Shown: positions 1 to 6,943, counted from the stretch's first letter. The stretch: DNA of 8,221 nucleotides from Chromatiales bacterium (GCA_024639625.1 JAHEIA010000118.1:1-8221), one strand, 5' to 3'. Program-made: numbers and translations. Notes: generated by a model from the letters alone, not told the origin.

Positions 1-10
1 AATCCAAGCC

Positions 11-1078
11 TCATCCTCGATAATCCAGCGGAGCGCGCCCTGGGCGTCCGCCACCAGTATCCAGCATTGTCCGCACCCCGGCTAACTGTAAGCCGAGTAG
101 ATCGAGAGCCCCCCAGGGCTCCCCGCCCGGGCACCTTCCTTTGATCATCCGGTCGACCCGGGCACAACCCTGGAGCAGCGACCGCCAGTGACCCAGCGGA
201 TAGTTCTTCAGGCACTGCCGAATGATCGGTCTACGCCTGTCCCACACCCGATTGGCCGTCAGCGTTCGCTCCAGGTCCTCCCCCGCGGTCAAGCGCGCCG
301 ACATCTTGCACAAAGAACGAACTTCACGGGCCAGGGCCCATAGCACCAGCGCCGCCGGCACACCTTCGCCGCGCAATACCCGCAACATACGTTGGATGCG
401 GCGTGCATTGCCCGCCAAGCCGGCATCCACCCAGCCGTAGACGTCGAAGCGGGCGTTGTCGGCAACGGCCTGCACCAGCTGCTCCGTCGCCAGACGACCT
501 GACGCAAAGAGCAGGCTCAGCTTACGGATCTCCTGATCCGCCGCCAGCAGATTTCCCTCCACCTGCTGCGCAAGAAACGCGGCCCCGTCGCGATCGGCCT
601 GAAACCCCTTGCTGCGCAACCGGAGCTCGATCCAGCGGAGCAACTCAGCGCCTTCTTTCGGCCATACCTCTAGCCATACTCCAACGTCTGAAAGCGCCTT
701 CACCCAACGGCTGTTGCGCTGGCTTCGCTCAACCTTGGGACAGATTACCAGCAGCATGGTATCTGGGGGCGGTTGCCGTACATAGTCGGTCAACGCGGTT
801 CCGCCTGCGACGCCGATTTTGCTCGAGGCCAGGCGCAACTCGATCAGGCGACGCGTTGCGAACAAAGACATGCTGCAAGCCGTGGCAGAGAGGCTCTGCC
901 AGTCGAAACCCGACCCTTGCTCGAGGATCTCGCGCTCGGCAAAACCCGCTGATCTTGCCGCTCGACGGATCGCATCGGCCGCCTCTGCGGACTGCAATGG
1001 TTCGTCCCCGCTGACCAGATAGCTGGCAGCCGGCCCGCGCCGTAGGTGAGAATCCAGCTGGTCGACCTTCAGCTGCAC
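11..1078 (-). CDS. holA: DNA polymerase III subunit delta (clamp-loader subunit)
   Basis: HolA is the delta subunit of the polymerase III clamp loader. It binds the beta sliding clamp and opens the ring so it can be loaded on primed DNA. The 355-residue product is close to the E. coli length (343). The N-terminal segment around residues 18-40 (YLVSGDEPLQSAEAADAIRR) is the family's degenerate nucleotide-binding fold, which has no working Walker A lysine. Residues 70-75 (MSLFAT) match the conserved Ser-Leu-Phe loop whose Leu-Phe pair contacts the clamp in E. coli. The C-terminal helical part (about 210-340) is Arg/Leu-rich, as expected for the collar domain. The start is GTG, supported by a GAGG motif 7 nt upstream (1086-1089). 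It lies 9 nt after lptE, in the conserved leuS-lptE-holA order. The identification is firm; translation is probably coupled to lptE. Confidence 0.95.
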   Translation of the reverse strand: MQLKVDQLDSHLRRGPAASYLVSGDEPLQSAEAADAIRRAARSAGFAEREILEQGSGFDWQSLSATACSMSLFATRRLIELRLASSKIGVAGGTALTDYVRQPPPDTMLLVICPKVERSQRNSRWVKALSDVGVWLEVWPKEGAELLRWIELRLRSKGFQADRDGAAFLAQQVEGNLLAADQEIRKLSLLFASGRLATEQLVQAVADNARFDVYGWVDAGLAGNARRIQRMLRVLRGEGVPAALVLWALAREVRSLCKMSARLTAGEDLERTLTANRVWDRRRPIIRQCLKNYPLGHWRSLLQGCARVDRMIKGRCPGGEPWGALDLLGLQLAGVRTMLDTGGGRPGRAPLDYRG

Positions 1079-1082
1079 ACAA

Positions 1083-1090
1083 CCGCCTCA
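1083..1090 (-). promoter_or_regulatory. holA ribosome-binding site overlapping the lptE stop codon
   Basis: On the minus strand the sequence reads TGAGGCGG. The TGA is the lptE stop codon and GAGG is a Shine-Dalgarno core placed 7 nt before the holA GTG. The overlap supports the GTG start and suggests that ribosomes finishing lptE help initiate holA. Confidence 0.7.
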
Positions 1091-1609
1091 GCCCAGCTCG
1101 GCCCAGATACGGGACAAGATGCGTTCCGCGAGATCCCGCTGCATGTCGCTCCGGATCAGCAGTTCCTCTTCCCGTTTACCCAAGGTCTCCACGTCCGGAT
1201 TGGTATGGGTGCGCGTCATGAGCAGGTTTTCCCGCGGCATCATTGGTTGCCCCTGTGGATCGACAACATCGAAGACGACGCGGTAGGTCAATTCGAACTC
1301 CACCACCTTTCCGGTTCCGTCTACCGACAACACCCGGCGGTCGAACACCTCGTTCAGCACGCGAATCACGGCGCGTGCCAACTTGGGGTCACTCACCACC
1401 TGGACATCCGAGCTGCGTAAGGCAAGCACCAGCTCCTGGGTCAGCGGTGAGACGGGCCCACGCACCTCGACCGGGTCTAGCGCCTCCGGGACTTGGTAGG
1501 AGCCTCGTAGCTGAAAACCGCATGCGGCAAGCAACAGTGCCAGCGTCGCCACGGTCAACCCGCGCAGGCAACTTAGGCTCCTGCCCTGTGCTCCTTGTTG
1601 GTGCAACAT
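1088..1609 (-). CDS. lptE: LPS-assembly outer-membrane lipoprotein LptE
   Basis: LptE plugs the LptD beta-barrel in the outer membrane and helps deliver lipopolysaccharide to the cell surface. From the ATG at 1609 the protein has 173 residues. It shows a short basic N-terminus, a hydrophobic stretch (about 18-27) and a lipobox LLAAC with the lipidated Cys at residue 30, followed by GFQLRG, typical of the family's mature N-terminus. The rest reads as alternating beta/alpha segments (for example VEFELTYRVVFDVVD) and ends in a helix (LAERILSRIWAEL). A GTG 33 nt further upstream (1642) would also open the frame. I prefer the ATG because GGAGGG sits 5 nt before it and it leaves a normal signal peptide. 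The gene lies between leuS and holA, its standard position. A 146-nt gap to leuS could hold its own promoter, but I see no convincing one. Confidence 0.93.
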   Translation of the reverse strand: MLHQQGAQGRSLSCLRGLTVATLALLLAACGFQLRGSYQVPEALDPVEVRGPVSPLTQELVLALRSSDVQVVSDPKLARAVIRVLNEVFDRRVLSVDGTGKVVEFELTYRVVFDVVDPQGQPMMPRENLLMTRTHTNPDVETLGKREEELLIRSDMQRDLAERILSRIWAELG

Positions 1610-1620
1610 CACATCCCTCC
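1610..1620 (-). promoter_or_regulatory. lptE Shine-Dalgarno site that decides the start
   Basis: Minus-strand sequence GGAGGGATGTG directly precedes the lptE ATG, giving a near-perfect Shine-Dalgarno core with a 5-nt spacer. The upstream GTG at 1642 was not chosen because this site fits the ATG so well. Confidence 0.75.
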
Positions 1621-1755
1621 GTCCGTACCGGCAACGATACACGTTCCGCGCAACCCGTGGTTCACGACCGCCCCCGACCCCTCCTCAATGCGGTCTGCTT
1701 CCAGCGCAACGCGGGTGAACCCGGGCGAGCGATCTCCAAGCAGCGGAGGCAACGC

Positions 1756-4344
1756 CTAGCTAACCACCACATTGACCAGTTTCCCAGGCACCACTATGAC
1801 CTTCCTTACAGCGAGTTCGCCGATGAAGCGGCGCACGTTTTCGTCGCTGAGGGCCGCTTGCTCCGCCTGCAGCCTGTCCGCATCGGCACCGAGCACGATC
1901 CGTGCTCGAACCTTACCATTCACTTGCACCACGTATCGGACTTCATCCTGGCGCAAGGCATCGGGGTCCGGCTGCGGCAGACTCGACTCGAGGATATCCG
2001 CCCCGAAGTCGAGCCGACGCCACAGATCATGCGCGACATGCGGCGTTATCGGTGCCAGCAAGCGCAGCACAATCCCCAGCCCTTCTCGCAGCAACACCTG
2101 GTCTGCGCCCCCCTGTCCCAGCTTATACAGGTTATTCACTATCTTCATACAGGCGGAAACGACAGTGTTGAACTGTTGCCGCTCATAGTCGAACACCGCT
2201 TGTTTGAGCGCTTCGTGGATCTCCCGCCGGATCTCCTTGCGTGGCGCATCCAAATCGGCGAGGGCCGTGTTTGCCGATTGCAGAACCGCCTCCTGGTGGC
2301 CGACGGCGAGGGACCACAGCCGCTTGAGAAAGCGATGCGATCCTTCGACCCCTTCATCGGACCACTCGAGAGATTGATCGGGCGGCGCCGTGAACATGGT
2401 GTACAAGCGAACCGTATCGGCTCCGAAGTGCTCAATCAGGGCCTGGGGATCTACCCCGTTGTTTTTCGACTTGGACATCTTTTCGACCCCACCGATCGCC
2501 ACCGGCTGGTGGTCCTCGCGGTGTCTGGCTGCGGCCGGGCGACCTTTCTCGTCGCGCTCGACATCCACCTCAAGCGGATTGTACCAGTGCCTCTTCCCGT
2601 CCGGCGTTTGTCGATAGAAGGTGTCTGCGACAACCATGCCTTGTGTAAGCAGGCGCATAAAAGGCTCGTCGGAGCGGAGCAGGCCGACATCTCGCAGCAG
2701 CTTGTGAAAGAAGCGCGCGTACAGCAGATGCAATATGGCGTGCTCTATGCCGCCGATATAGTGATCCACCGGAAGCCAGTAGTCGGCACGCTGGTCGAGC
2801 ATGGCTGATTCCGCGTCGGGGCATGCGTAGCGCGCATAATACCAGGACGACTCCATGAAGGTATCGAAGGTATCAGTCTCGCGCTCCGCTGGACCGCCGC
2901 AGGCTGGGCAGATTGCATGGATGAAATCCGAATCTGCCTTCAGCGGATTGATCGTGCTCTCGTCGAAGGCCACATCCTCCGGCAAACGAACCGGGAGGTC
3001 ATCCTCAGGCACCGGAACGACCCCGCAGTGCGGGCAGTGGATCATCGGGATCGGGGTACCCCAATAACGCTGGCGCGATACACCCCAATCGCGCAACCGA
3101 TAATTCGTTGTCTTCCTGCCGCGCCCCCGAGCCTCTAGATAGGCCGCAACGGCGTCGAATGCCTGCGCGGAGGTGAGCCCATCAAACATAGCGGAATTGG
3201 TCAGCACTCCGGAATCCGTGAAAGCCCCCTGTTCGATACCACACTCCCTGTCGTGGCTAGCGATGATGACTTGTTTCTTTTCTATGCCGTAACGCTCGGC
3301 GAACTCCCAGTCCCGCTGGTCGTGACCCGGGACGGCCATCACCGCACCGGAGCCGTACCCCATGAGCACGAAATTAGCGGCAAACACAGGGACTGTCTCG
3401 CCGGTGATCGGATGCAACGCGCTAATCTGCAGGGGCCAACCTTTCTTTTCCGCGGTTTCCAGTTCCGCCTCGGAAGTCCCCCCTTGGCGGCATTCCTCGA
3501 TAAAGGCCTGCAACCCGGGATTGTCCGCGGCCGCCCGCAGAGCCAACGGGTGTTCCGCCGCGACGGCGACGTAGGTCACACCCATTACCGTATCGGGCCG
3601 GGTGGTGTACACCGTCAGACTGTCGTCGCTGCCTTCGACCGGGAAATCCATCTCCACACCGTAGGAGCGTCCGATCCAGTTCCGCTGCATGACACAGACC
3701 TGTTCCGGCCAGCCCTGCATCCGATCGAGTTCGTCCAAAAGTTCGTCCGCGTACGCGGTGATTTTGATGAACCATTGGGGGATCTCGCGGCGTTCCACCA
3801 AGGCCCCTGAGCGCCACCCCCGCCCGTCGATGACCTGTTCGTTGGCGAGCACAGTCTGATCGACCGGGTCCCAGTTCACCACCGCGTGCTTACGGTAGAC
3901 CATGCCCCTGCGGTACAACTCGGTGAACAGCCATTGCTCCCACTTATAGTAATCGGGGTCACATGTCGCCAGCTCGCGCGCCCAATCATAAGCGAACCCG
4001 AGACGCTTCAATTGCTCCCTCATGTACTCGATGTTGGCTCGCGTCCAAGCCGCAGGCGCAGTCCGATTTTTCATCGCCGCGTTTTCCGCAGGCAACCCGA
4101 AAGCGTCCCAACCCATCGGCTGCAAAACGTTTTTTCCGAGCATCCGCTGATAGCGCGCAATAACGTCCCCAATCGTGTAATTGCGCACGTGGCCCATGTG
4201 CAGGCGGCCGCTTGGGTAAGGGAACATGGACAAACAATAGAATTTCTTCCTAGCCGGATCTTCGGTCACCCGGAAACTTTGGTTTGACCGCCAGTACTCC
4301 TGGGCTTCTCGCTCGATTCTCGCGGAGTCGTAGCTCTGTTCCAT
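1756..4344 (-). CDS. leuS: Leucyl-tRNA synthetase
   Basis: LeuS charges tRNA-Leu with leucine using ATP and edits mischarged products; it is a cytosolic class I synthetase. The 862-residue protein (E. coli 860) keeps every landmark, in E. coli-like numbering. The HIGH signature appears as HMGH at 49-52. The CP1 editing domain has the threonine-rich TTRPDT (247-252) and the editing aspartate in HDQRD (Asp345). A zinc module has Cys437, Cys440, Cys479 and Cys482. KMSKS is at 622-626. A helical anticodon-binding region follows, and a C-terminal domain contains VNGKVRARI (about 808-816). The ATG at 4344 is chosen because [10 protein letters not shown] aligns with the E. coli N-terminus; a GTG at 4374 would add 10 unsupported residues. 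No strong Shine-Dalgarno is visible before either start. It is first gene of leuS-lptE-holA and divergent from a ybeL-type gene, as in E. coli. It appears fully functional. Confidence 0.98.
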   Translation of the reverse strand: MEQSYDSARIEREAQEYWRSNQSFRVTEDPARKKFYCLSMFPYPSGRLHMGHVRNYTIGDVIARYQRMLGKNVLQPMGWDAFGLPAENAAMKNRTAPAAWTRANIEYMREQLKRLGFAYDWARELATCDPDYYKWEQWLFTELYRRGMVYRKHAVVNWDPVDQTVLANEQVIDGRGWRSGALVERREIPQWFIKITAYADELLDELDRMQGWPEQVCVMQRNWIGRSYGVEMDFPVEGSDDSLTVYTTRPDTVMGVTYVAVAAEHPLALRAAADNPGLQAFIEECRQGGTSEAELETAEKKGWPLQISALHPITGETVPVFAANFVLMGYGSGAVMAVPGHDQRDWEFAERYGIEKKQVIIASHDRECGIEQGAFTDSGVLTNSAMFDGLTSAQAFDAVAAYLEARGRGRKTTNYRLRDWGVSRQRYWGTPIPMIHCPHCGVVPVPEDDLPVRLPEDVAFDESTINPLKADSDFIHAICPACGGPAERETDTFDTFMESSWYYARYACPDAESAMLDQRADYWLPVDHYIGGIEHAILHLLYARFFHKLLRDVGLLRSDEPFMRLLTQGMVVADTFYRQTPDGKRHWYNPLEVDVERDEKGRPAAARHREDHQPVAIGGVEKMSKSKNNGVDPQALIEHFGADTVRLYTMFTAPPDQSLEWSDEGVEGSHRFLKRLWSLAVGHQEAVLQSANTALADLDAPRKEIRREIHEALKQAVFDYERQQFNTVVSACMKIVNNLYKLGQGGADQVLLREGLGIVLRLLAPITPHVAHDLWRRLDFGADILESSLPQPDPDALRQDEVRYVVQVNGKVRARIVLGADADRLQAEQAALSDENVRRFIGELAVRKVIVVPGKLVNVVVS

Positions 4345-4513
4345 CTCGGACCGCTCGCTGGGGACGTGTTGCACAGATAAACTTACAAAGGATAACCCAG
4401 CAGCATGATACCTGCATCATTTGCGAAGCTCGCAAGGTAGGTGCAAACTAGAATCTGCCAAAATAGGGCCTGCGGCGACCGCACTGTCGCGATCACGAAA
4501 ACAGGAGCGATGC
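4345..4513. promoter_or_regulatory. Divergent leuS / ybeL control region with two inverted repeats
   Basis: This 169-bp gap must hold the promoters of both divergent genes. It contains a perfect 6-3-6 inverted repeat, TTGCGA-AGC-TCGCAA (4421-4435). Just leftward lies a 5-6-5 repeat, ATGAT-acctgc-ATCAT (4405-4420). On the minus strand, TTGCGA and TATCAT could serve as -35 and -10 for leuS, but the spacing is 19 nt, longer than ideal. On the plus strand TAGAAT (4449-4454) is -10-like, without a good -35. I see no T-box or obvious leucine leader peptide. That promoters lie here is safe; the exact elements are not. Confidence 0.4.
4503..4513 (+). promoter_or_regulatory. Shine-Dalgarno site of the ybeL-type gene
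   Basis: AGGAG at 4503-4507 stands 6 nt before the ATG at 4514. It fixes the start there rather than at upstream in-frame codons reaching back to 4421, which would run through the divergent promoter region. Confidence 0.7.
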
Positions 4514-5041
4514 ATGTCCTCACCATCCACTCCAGACCCCATCGAGCGCCTGGTTGCCGCCTACGAAAGCATGCTCGAGCGGGTTCACACTGCGTGGGAC
4601 CGGGCGGAACACAGCACGTTACTCAGTTTGCGCAGGAATATCGGGCAGGCCCGGGAAAAGGCGATAGAGATGGGCGAGCTAACCCGGGAAGAAGCGGACA
4701 AGGTCTCGGACTACCTGGAACGGGACGTAAAGCACGCGGCGGCTTATCTGACGGAAAGCGAGAGGGCCTTTAGCGACTGGTTGCGTTTCGATCTGCAACT
4801 GATCGAAGACCATTTGCGGGACATGTTTTCCAGTGTCGCAGACCGTACGCGCTTGGAACTGCAGGCCTTGGCCAGACAAGCAGACGAGGCCTCCGCGTAC
4901 CACACGGGCGAAGTGACCGGCCCCGGGACCTTGGTCTGCGCCGCCTGTGGCAAGGCCCTGCATTTTCATCGTACTGGCCATATCCCACCCTGCCCTAAAT
5001 GCCGGGGCACCCATTATCGCAGGACAGAAGACCCGGTTTGA
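4514..5041 (+). CDS. ybeL: YbeL-family (DUF1451) zinc-ribbon protein
   Basis: The 175-residue protein matches the E. coli YbeL pattern and sits in the same place, divergent from leuS. The N-terminal two thirds (about 10-125) are charged and helix-prone, probably coiled, and include the family-like stretch ELTREEADKVSDYLERDVK (55-73). Then comes YHTGEV (129-134). A C-terminal zinc ribbon follows with Cys142-x2-Cys145 and Cys160-x2-Cys163. There is no signal peptide or membrane segment, so it should be cytosolic. The molecular function of the family is not known to me; the ribbon suggests binding to nucleic acid or protein, which is inference. It converges with the downstream minus-strand gene, leaving 56 bp between the stop codons. 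Family assignment is confident, from sequence and synteny together. Confidence 0.88.
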   Translation: MSSPSTPDPIERLVAAYESMLERVHTAWDRAEHSTLLSLRRNIGQAREKAIEMGELTREEADKVSDYLERDVKHAAAYLTESERAFSDWLRFDLQLIEDHLRDMFSSVADRTRLELQALARQADEASAYHTGEVTGPGTLVCAACGKALHFHRTGHIPPCPKCRGTHYRRTEDPV

Positions 5042-5081
5042 TCCCGGAATCGAAGACGGCGCAGCGGGCAGAGGGAACAAC

Positions 5082-5094
5082 GGGTCGCAGACCC
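5082..5094. terminator. Weak hairpin between convergent genes
   Basis: GGGTC-GCA-GACCC forms a perfect 5-bp stem with a 3-nt loop in the 56-bp gap between two converging stop codons. Neither strand shows a proper U-tract after it; the minus-strand side continues GTTGTTCCC. It could be a bidirectional stop or mRNA 3'-end structure. Support comes mainly from its location. Confidence 0.3.
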
Positions 5095-5097
5095 TAA

Positions 5098-6246
5098 TCA
5101 GGAAAATTTCTTACTTGAGCCCTTCTTAGCGTTGCCGGTGCGGCTCGCATTATTGCGAACCGGTGCCTTCTTGCGCACAACGGATGCGGGGCCCGCCTTC
5201 TTTGGCGCCACCTTGACCGCCGGGCTCTTCTTGGCCGCCGGGCTCTTCTTGGCCGCCGGGCTCTTCTTGGCCGCCGGGCTCTTCTTGGCCGCGGGGCTCT
5301 TCTTGGCCGCGGGGCTCTTCTTGGCCGCCGGGCTCTTCTTGGCCGCGGGGCTCTTCTTGGCCAACACAGGTTTTTCGTCGGCGGTCGCCCGCGATTTGCC
5401 GCCGCTCAGACCTTGCCGGATTTCGGCGCGAGTCTTTGCTTGCGGAGGCTTCTCCTTAGGTCGCACTCGTAGCGCCGCTTCGGGCGATGCGGCTGCTGCA
5501 ACACCGGCGCGAACCTGGCCGGGCCGCGGCTCCTTTGCGTCGGCGACCTCCGATTTCGCCGATTCGGATGACGCTTTCCGCTGCCCGGCGAACGCAGTCG
5601 GAATTTCCCCGATGTACCGTTGCACGGCGCGAAAGGTTTCTTCCATCTCATCGAGCCCGGGAACTCGCTGCAGTTTCCCCTGGCCCTCGTAATACTTGAT
5701 GACCGGGATCGCCTGGCTCTCGTAGGCCCGGAGGCGATTGCCGATGGTCTCCTCGTTGTCGTCGGAACGGTGGTGCAGGCGGCCCCCGCACTGATCGCAA
5801 ACCCCATCCACATTGGGGGGGGCTGTGTAAATATTGTACACCGCCCCACAGGCCACGCAGGTTCGCCGACCAGTCAAGCGCTCCATCAGTGCGTCGTTGT
5901 CGGCGTCCACCAACAACACGAGGTCCAAGGGCTGGTGGAGCGACTGCAACACTTGATCCAGCGCATCTGCCTGAACCAGATTGCGCGGGAACCCGAAAAG
6001 AACGTACCCTTCAGCGGATCCGAGGGATGATATCGCCTCTCCCACCAACCCGATCAGGACCTCCTCCGGAATCGTCTGCCCCTCGTCCATCGCCACCCTA
6101 GCCTGCTGCCCGAAGGGGGTAGCGGCGACCATCGCAGAGCGGACCAACTCATTCAAAGCAATCTTGGGGATGCGATAATGTTTCGCGATCAGGTCGGCTT
6201 GCGCCCCCCTCCCGGAGCCGGGGGCCCCCAAGATGACAATTCTCAT
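5098..6246 (-). CDS. Adenylate kinase-like protein, altered active site, histone H1-like C-terminal tail
   Basis: Adenylate kinase (adk family) interconverts ATP+AMP and 2 ADP. Residues 1-215 align with E. coli Adk, gap-free through residue 92. The P-loop reads GAPGSGRG, with Arg13 for the catalytic Lys and Ala15 for Thr. The AMP-site Thr31-Gly32-Asp33 is Leu-Asn-Glu, with Arg36 kept. Asp84 before GFPR (85-88) is Phe. Retained features are Gln92, GRR (126-128), the Cys4 zinc LID (Cys130, 133, 150, 153), Arg160-x-Asp162-Asp163 and Arg171. Residues 216-382 are an extension absent from normal Adk (about 215 residues): low-complexity, Lys/Ala/Pro/Ser-rich, with eight KKSP hexapeptides (295-342) and a basic end (KKGSSKKFS). 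The ATG at 6246 follows AGGAG at 4 nt. The frame is open throughout, so this is not a decayed pseudogene. It may be a pseudoenzyme, a shifted-specificity NMP kinase, or a DNA/RNA-tethered sensor; activity is uncertain. Confidence 0.88.
   Translation of the reverse strand: MRIVILGAPGSGRGAQADLIAKHYRIPKIALNELVRSAMVAATPFGQQARVAMDEGQTIPEEVLIGLVGEAISSLGSAEGYVLFGFPRNLVQADALDQVLQSLHQPLDLVLLVDADNDALMERLTGRRTCVACGAVYNIYTAPPNVDGVCDQCGGRLHHRSDDNEETIGNRLRAYESQAIPVIKYYEGQGKLQRVPGLDEMEETFRAVQRYIGEIPTAFAGQRKASSESAKSEVADAKEPRPGQVRAGVAAAASPEAALRVRPKEKPPQAKTRAEIRQGLSGGKSRATADEKPVLAKKSPAAKKSPAAKKSPAAKKSPAAKKSPAAKKSPAAKKSPAAKKSPAVKVAPKKAGPASVVRKKAPVRNNASRTGNAKKGSSKKFS
5101..5598 (-). other. Histone H1-like basic tail (protein region)
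   Basis: This encodes residues 217-382. The first part (about 217-290) is a mixed-charge, Ala/Pro/Lys-rich linker. The second (295-342) is the KKSP array, and the third (343-382) is a basic end with VAPKKAGP, RKKAP and KKGSSKK. The composition resembles eukaryotic H1 tails and bacterial H1-like proteins such as AlgP, which have KPAAK-type repeats. Such tails are disordered and bind nucleic acid. DNA or RNA binding here is inference. No predicted fold or catalytic motif is visible in the tail. Confidence 0.75.
5221..5364 (-). repeat. Tandem 18-bp repeat, 8 units, coding for AAKKSP
   Basis: Eight contiguous in-frame 18-bp units read gct-ctt-ctt-ggc after a proline codon on the plus strand. They differ only by one wobble base of the proline codon (CCC instead of CCG in units starting at 5293, 5311 and 5347). 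In addition, one Ala codon is replaced by TTG (Leu) in the unit at 5347. Near identity at synonymous sites points to recent expansion or gene conversion. Because each unit is six codons, copy-number change alters tail length without a frameshift. Confidence 0.95.
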
Positions 6247-6508
6247 ATCGCTCCTACGTCCTCAGTAGGGTTCGAATTATTATTCCGGGAGTCAAATCCC
6301 GCGCACACCGGCGGCCCGCAGCGTAACCGCCTGAGTGCCTTGGGGAATTACGAATCCCCGGGTCTTCAGGTACAGCCCCGGATTAAACCGTCGAATTCCC
6401 CTATTCACCAAGCTAATCGCAGAAGCTCCGCGAAGTCAATGAAATTTATGCAATAAATCCATTTTTGAGTTATTCTGTCTCGCTGCCGGTCCATTCTTAG
6501 AGCCCTTG
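6247..6508. promoter_or_regulatory. Divergent intergenic region between the kinase-like gene and the pfp pair
   Basis: This 262-bp gap must carry promoters in both directions. Near the kinase-like gene is its Shine-Dalgarno AGGAG (6251-6255, minus strand). It also contains a 5-bp hairpin, CGGGA-gtcaaa-TCCCG, and an imperfect palindrome GGGGAATTACGAATCCCC (6342-6359). The stretch 6436-6476 is distinctly AT-rich compared with its surroundings. There ATGCAA (6448-6453) and TATTCT (6471-6476), 17 nt apart, make a modest sigma70-like promoter for the plus-strand genes. I found no tRNA or convincing small RNA. Confidence 0.4.
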
Positions 6509-6868
6509 ATGCACCGAATCCCCGACATCAATAAAACGGAAACCTGGATCGTAGAAACTACGCTGCAGGAGCGCTACGGCCGGGACCTAGATCTTAAGCT
6601 GGCGGATTGCGATATTCGACTCCAGCCGTCCGACCGCGAATTAACGAGCGTGCCAACGTTCTTCTGGGCGGCGGACGACTGCCATTTCGTGATCTTCAAG
6701 ACCGGGGAAAAGCACTACCGCTGCCAGTTCTACTACCGCGGATTCCAGCAATACGGAACCGGCATTCGTGAGTACGACGACCTTACCGAGTGTGTGGTCT
6801 CCTTGCTGCAGGCACAAGCCGATTATGCGGCCGAAGAGGCGGGCATTATTTCGGCACGCCGAAGATAG
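6509..6868 (+). CDS. Conserved-looking hypothetical protein upstream of pfp
   Basis: This encodes a 119-residue protein of a family I cannot name. It has no signal peptide or membrane segment and no nucleotide-binding or metal-binding motif. The middle (about 50-82) is rich in aromatics and reads as beta strands: FFWAADDCHFVIFKTGEKHY, then RCQFYYRGFQQYGTG. The C-terminal third (90-110) looks like an amphipathic helix (LTECVVSLLQAQADYAAEEA). The ATG at 6509 is chosen over the adjacent TTG at 6506; no strong Shine-Dalgarno is visible, so the start is less certain than others here. It ends in a tandem stop (TAG TAA), 85 bp before pfp on the same strand, so the two may be co-transcribed. Codon use and GC level match the neighbours, supporting a real gene. 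A role linked to PPi-phosphofructokinase is only guilt by association. Confidence 0.75.
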   Translation: MHRIPDINKTETWIVETTLQERYGRDLDLKLADCDIRLQPSDRELTSVPTFFWAADDCHFVIFKTGEKHYRCQFYYRGFQQYGTGIREYDDLTECVVSLLQAQADYAAEEAGIISARRR

Positions 6869-6943
6869 TAACGCCTGCGTACTCGCCGCGTATCGGGGCT
6901 GCGAAGAATTACCTCTCAGATTTGTTGTAACACTTTCTCTAAA

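Noticed and set aside
403..1014. A 203-codon plus-strand frame opposite holA
   Set aside because: Low-complexity Pro/Arg/Ser-rich translation antisense to holA, with no ribosome-binding site or family resemblance.
1243..2808. A 521-codon open frame on the plus strand opposite lptE and leuS
   Set aside because: It is antisense to two well-identified genes, its start lies inside lptE, and its translation has the Arg/His/Pro-rich composition of a GC-rich shadow frame with no recognisable domain.
4345..4374. GTG start for leuS ten codons upstream
   Set aside because: The E. coli protein aligns from the ATG at 4344, and the upstream GTG has no better ribosome-binding site.
5221..5364. Possible CRISPR array
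   Set aside because: The 18-bp units are contiguous with no spacers and are in frame within a coding region; this is a tandem coding repeat.
5132..5692. A plus-strand open frame encoding repeated hydrophobic AAGLFL units, resembling a membrane protein
   Set aside because: It is the exact antisense of the KKSP repeat. The minus-strand frame carries the conserved adenylate kinase module and a good ribosome-binding site, so this is a shadow.
5098..6246. Treating the kinase-like gene as a pseudogene
   Set aside because: The frame is open for 382 codons with a Shine-Dalgarno. The zinc cysteines and LID residues are intact and the substitutions are confined to catalytic sites, which fits altered function better than decay.
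6283..6303. tRNA T-arm-like hairpin (CCGGG, then GTCAAAT, then CCCGC)
   Set aside because: The loop has one base too many and the first loop base is wrong. No acceptor, D or anticodon arm can be built upstream, which is coding sequence; there is no CCA end.
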